Shown piece after piece: positions 5,959 through 6,099 of a DNA stretch of 6,099 nt. Position numbers and translations under genes: made by a program. Source of the stretch: JBDRGC01 sp043818215 (GTDB lineage: Bacteria > Chloroflexota > Anaerolineae > Anaerolineales > UBA11858); assembly GCA_043818215.1 (NCBI GenBank), contig JBDRGC010000021.1, positions 1 to 6,099 on the forward strand. Direction: 5' to 3'. Each line of letters opens with the position of its first letter. Position 1 is the stretch's first letter. The notes beneath the pieces are model-generated. The model saw only the letters and a program-made list of their open reading frames with translations, made no database searches and was not told where the DNA came from.

Positions 5959-6099
5959 CTAAGGAAGCAATCGTCTTATCCAGTTTTTTACCTTCTCCCA
6001 TGTATCTTCACCTCCTATTTTTATCGGTCGGCGAGGTTGATAGGACGTAGAAAGTTCACCCATTAATGTTGCCCAACGCAGCAATCCAACGCTGGTGGC
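5959..6099 (-). CDS. ftsA: Cell division protein FtsA, C-terminal 46 residues (partial)
   Basis: A frame enters from the right edge on the minus strand and ends at TAG (5959-5961). FtsA is an actin-like ATPase that anchors FtsZ filaments to the membrane. The visible end starts ATSVGLLRWATL, matching the end of the actin-like fold (typically ATAVGLL...), continues through a variable linker (ELSTSYQPRRPIKIGGED), and closes with DTWEKVKNWIRRLLP. This last stretch can form an amphipathic helix with Trp, Val, Ile and Leu on one side and Lys/Arg on the other, like the membrane-targeting helix at the end of other FtsA proteins. Its place immediately upstream of ftsZ on the same strand supports the call strongly. 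Only the end is visible, so the ATPase motifs cannot be checked. Confidence 0.85.
   Translation of the reverse strand, partial: ATSVGLLRWATLMGELSTSYQPRRPIKIGGEDTWEKVKNWIRRLLP

Overview
The window holds one co-directional block, all on the minus strand, that pairs cell division with deoxyribonucleotide supply. In transcription order (right to left) it reads: the 3' end of ftsA (cut by the right edge), ftsZ, nrdR, a class II (adenosylcobalamin-dependent) ribonucleotide reductase nrdJ, and the 5' part of an NfsA-like nitroreductase (cut by the left edge). No plus-strand gene is supported; the plus-strand open frames are antisense shadows or translations of tandem repeats.

Organism: a bacterium of middling GC content. 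A sole class II reductase beside nrdR, the ftsA-ftsZ pair next to it, and intergenic regions full of heptamer repeats and palindromes fit Chloroflexota (Anaerolineae-like). This is inference from gene content and style, not a demonstrated placement.

Region by region: 1-434 nitroreductase; 435-488 short gap with its ribosome binding site; 489-3086 nrdJ; 3087-3274 a gap that contains a 95-bp element with terminal inverted repeats and an 8-bp target duplication (MITE-like); 3275-3724 nrdR; 3725-4377 a long non-coding stretch with the nrdR promoter, a perfect 26-bp palindrome at the expected transcription start, a GC-rich hairpin and two unrelated 7-bp tandem arrays; 4378-5484 ftsZ; 5485-5958 an unusually long ftsA-ftsZ spacer packed with inverted repeats; 5959-6099 the end of ftsA.

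How the parts work together: FtsA tethers FtsZ filaments to the membrane. NrdR senses nucleotide state and represses reductase genes. NrdJ makes dNTPs. The palindrome lies only upstream of nrdR and I saw no copy before nrdJ, so the simplest reading is an autoregulated nrdR-nrdJ unit, later interrupted by the small transposable element. The most noteworthy material is non-coding: the operator-like palindrome, the MITE-like insertion, the paired heptamer arrays (one with G-quadruplex potential) and the nested hairpins between ftsA and ftsZ. I did not find a clearly new multi-gene system.
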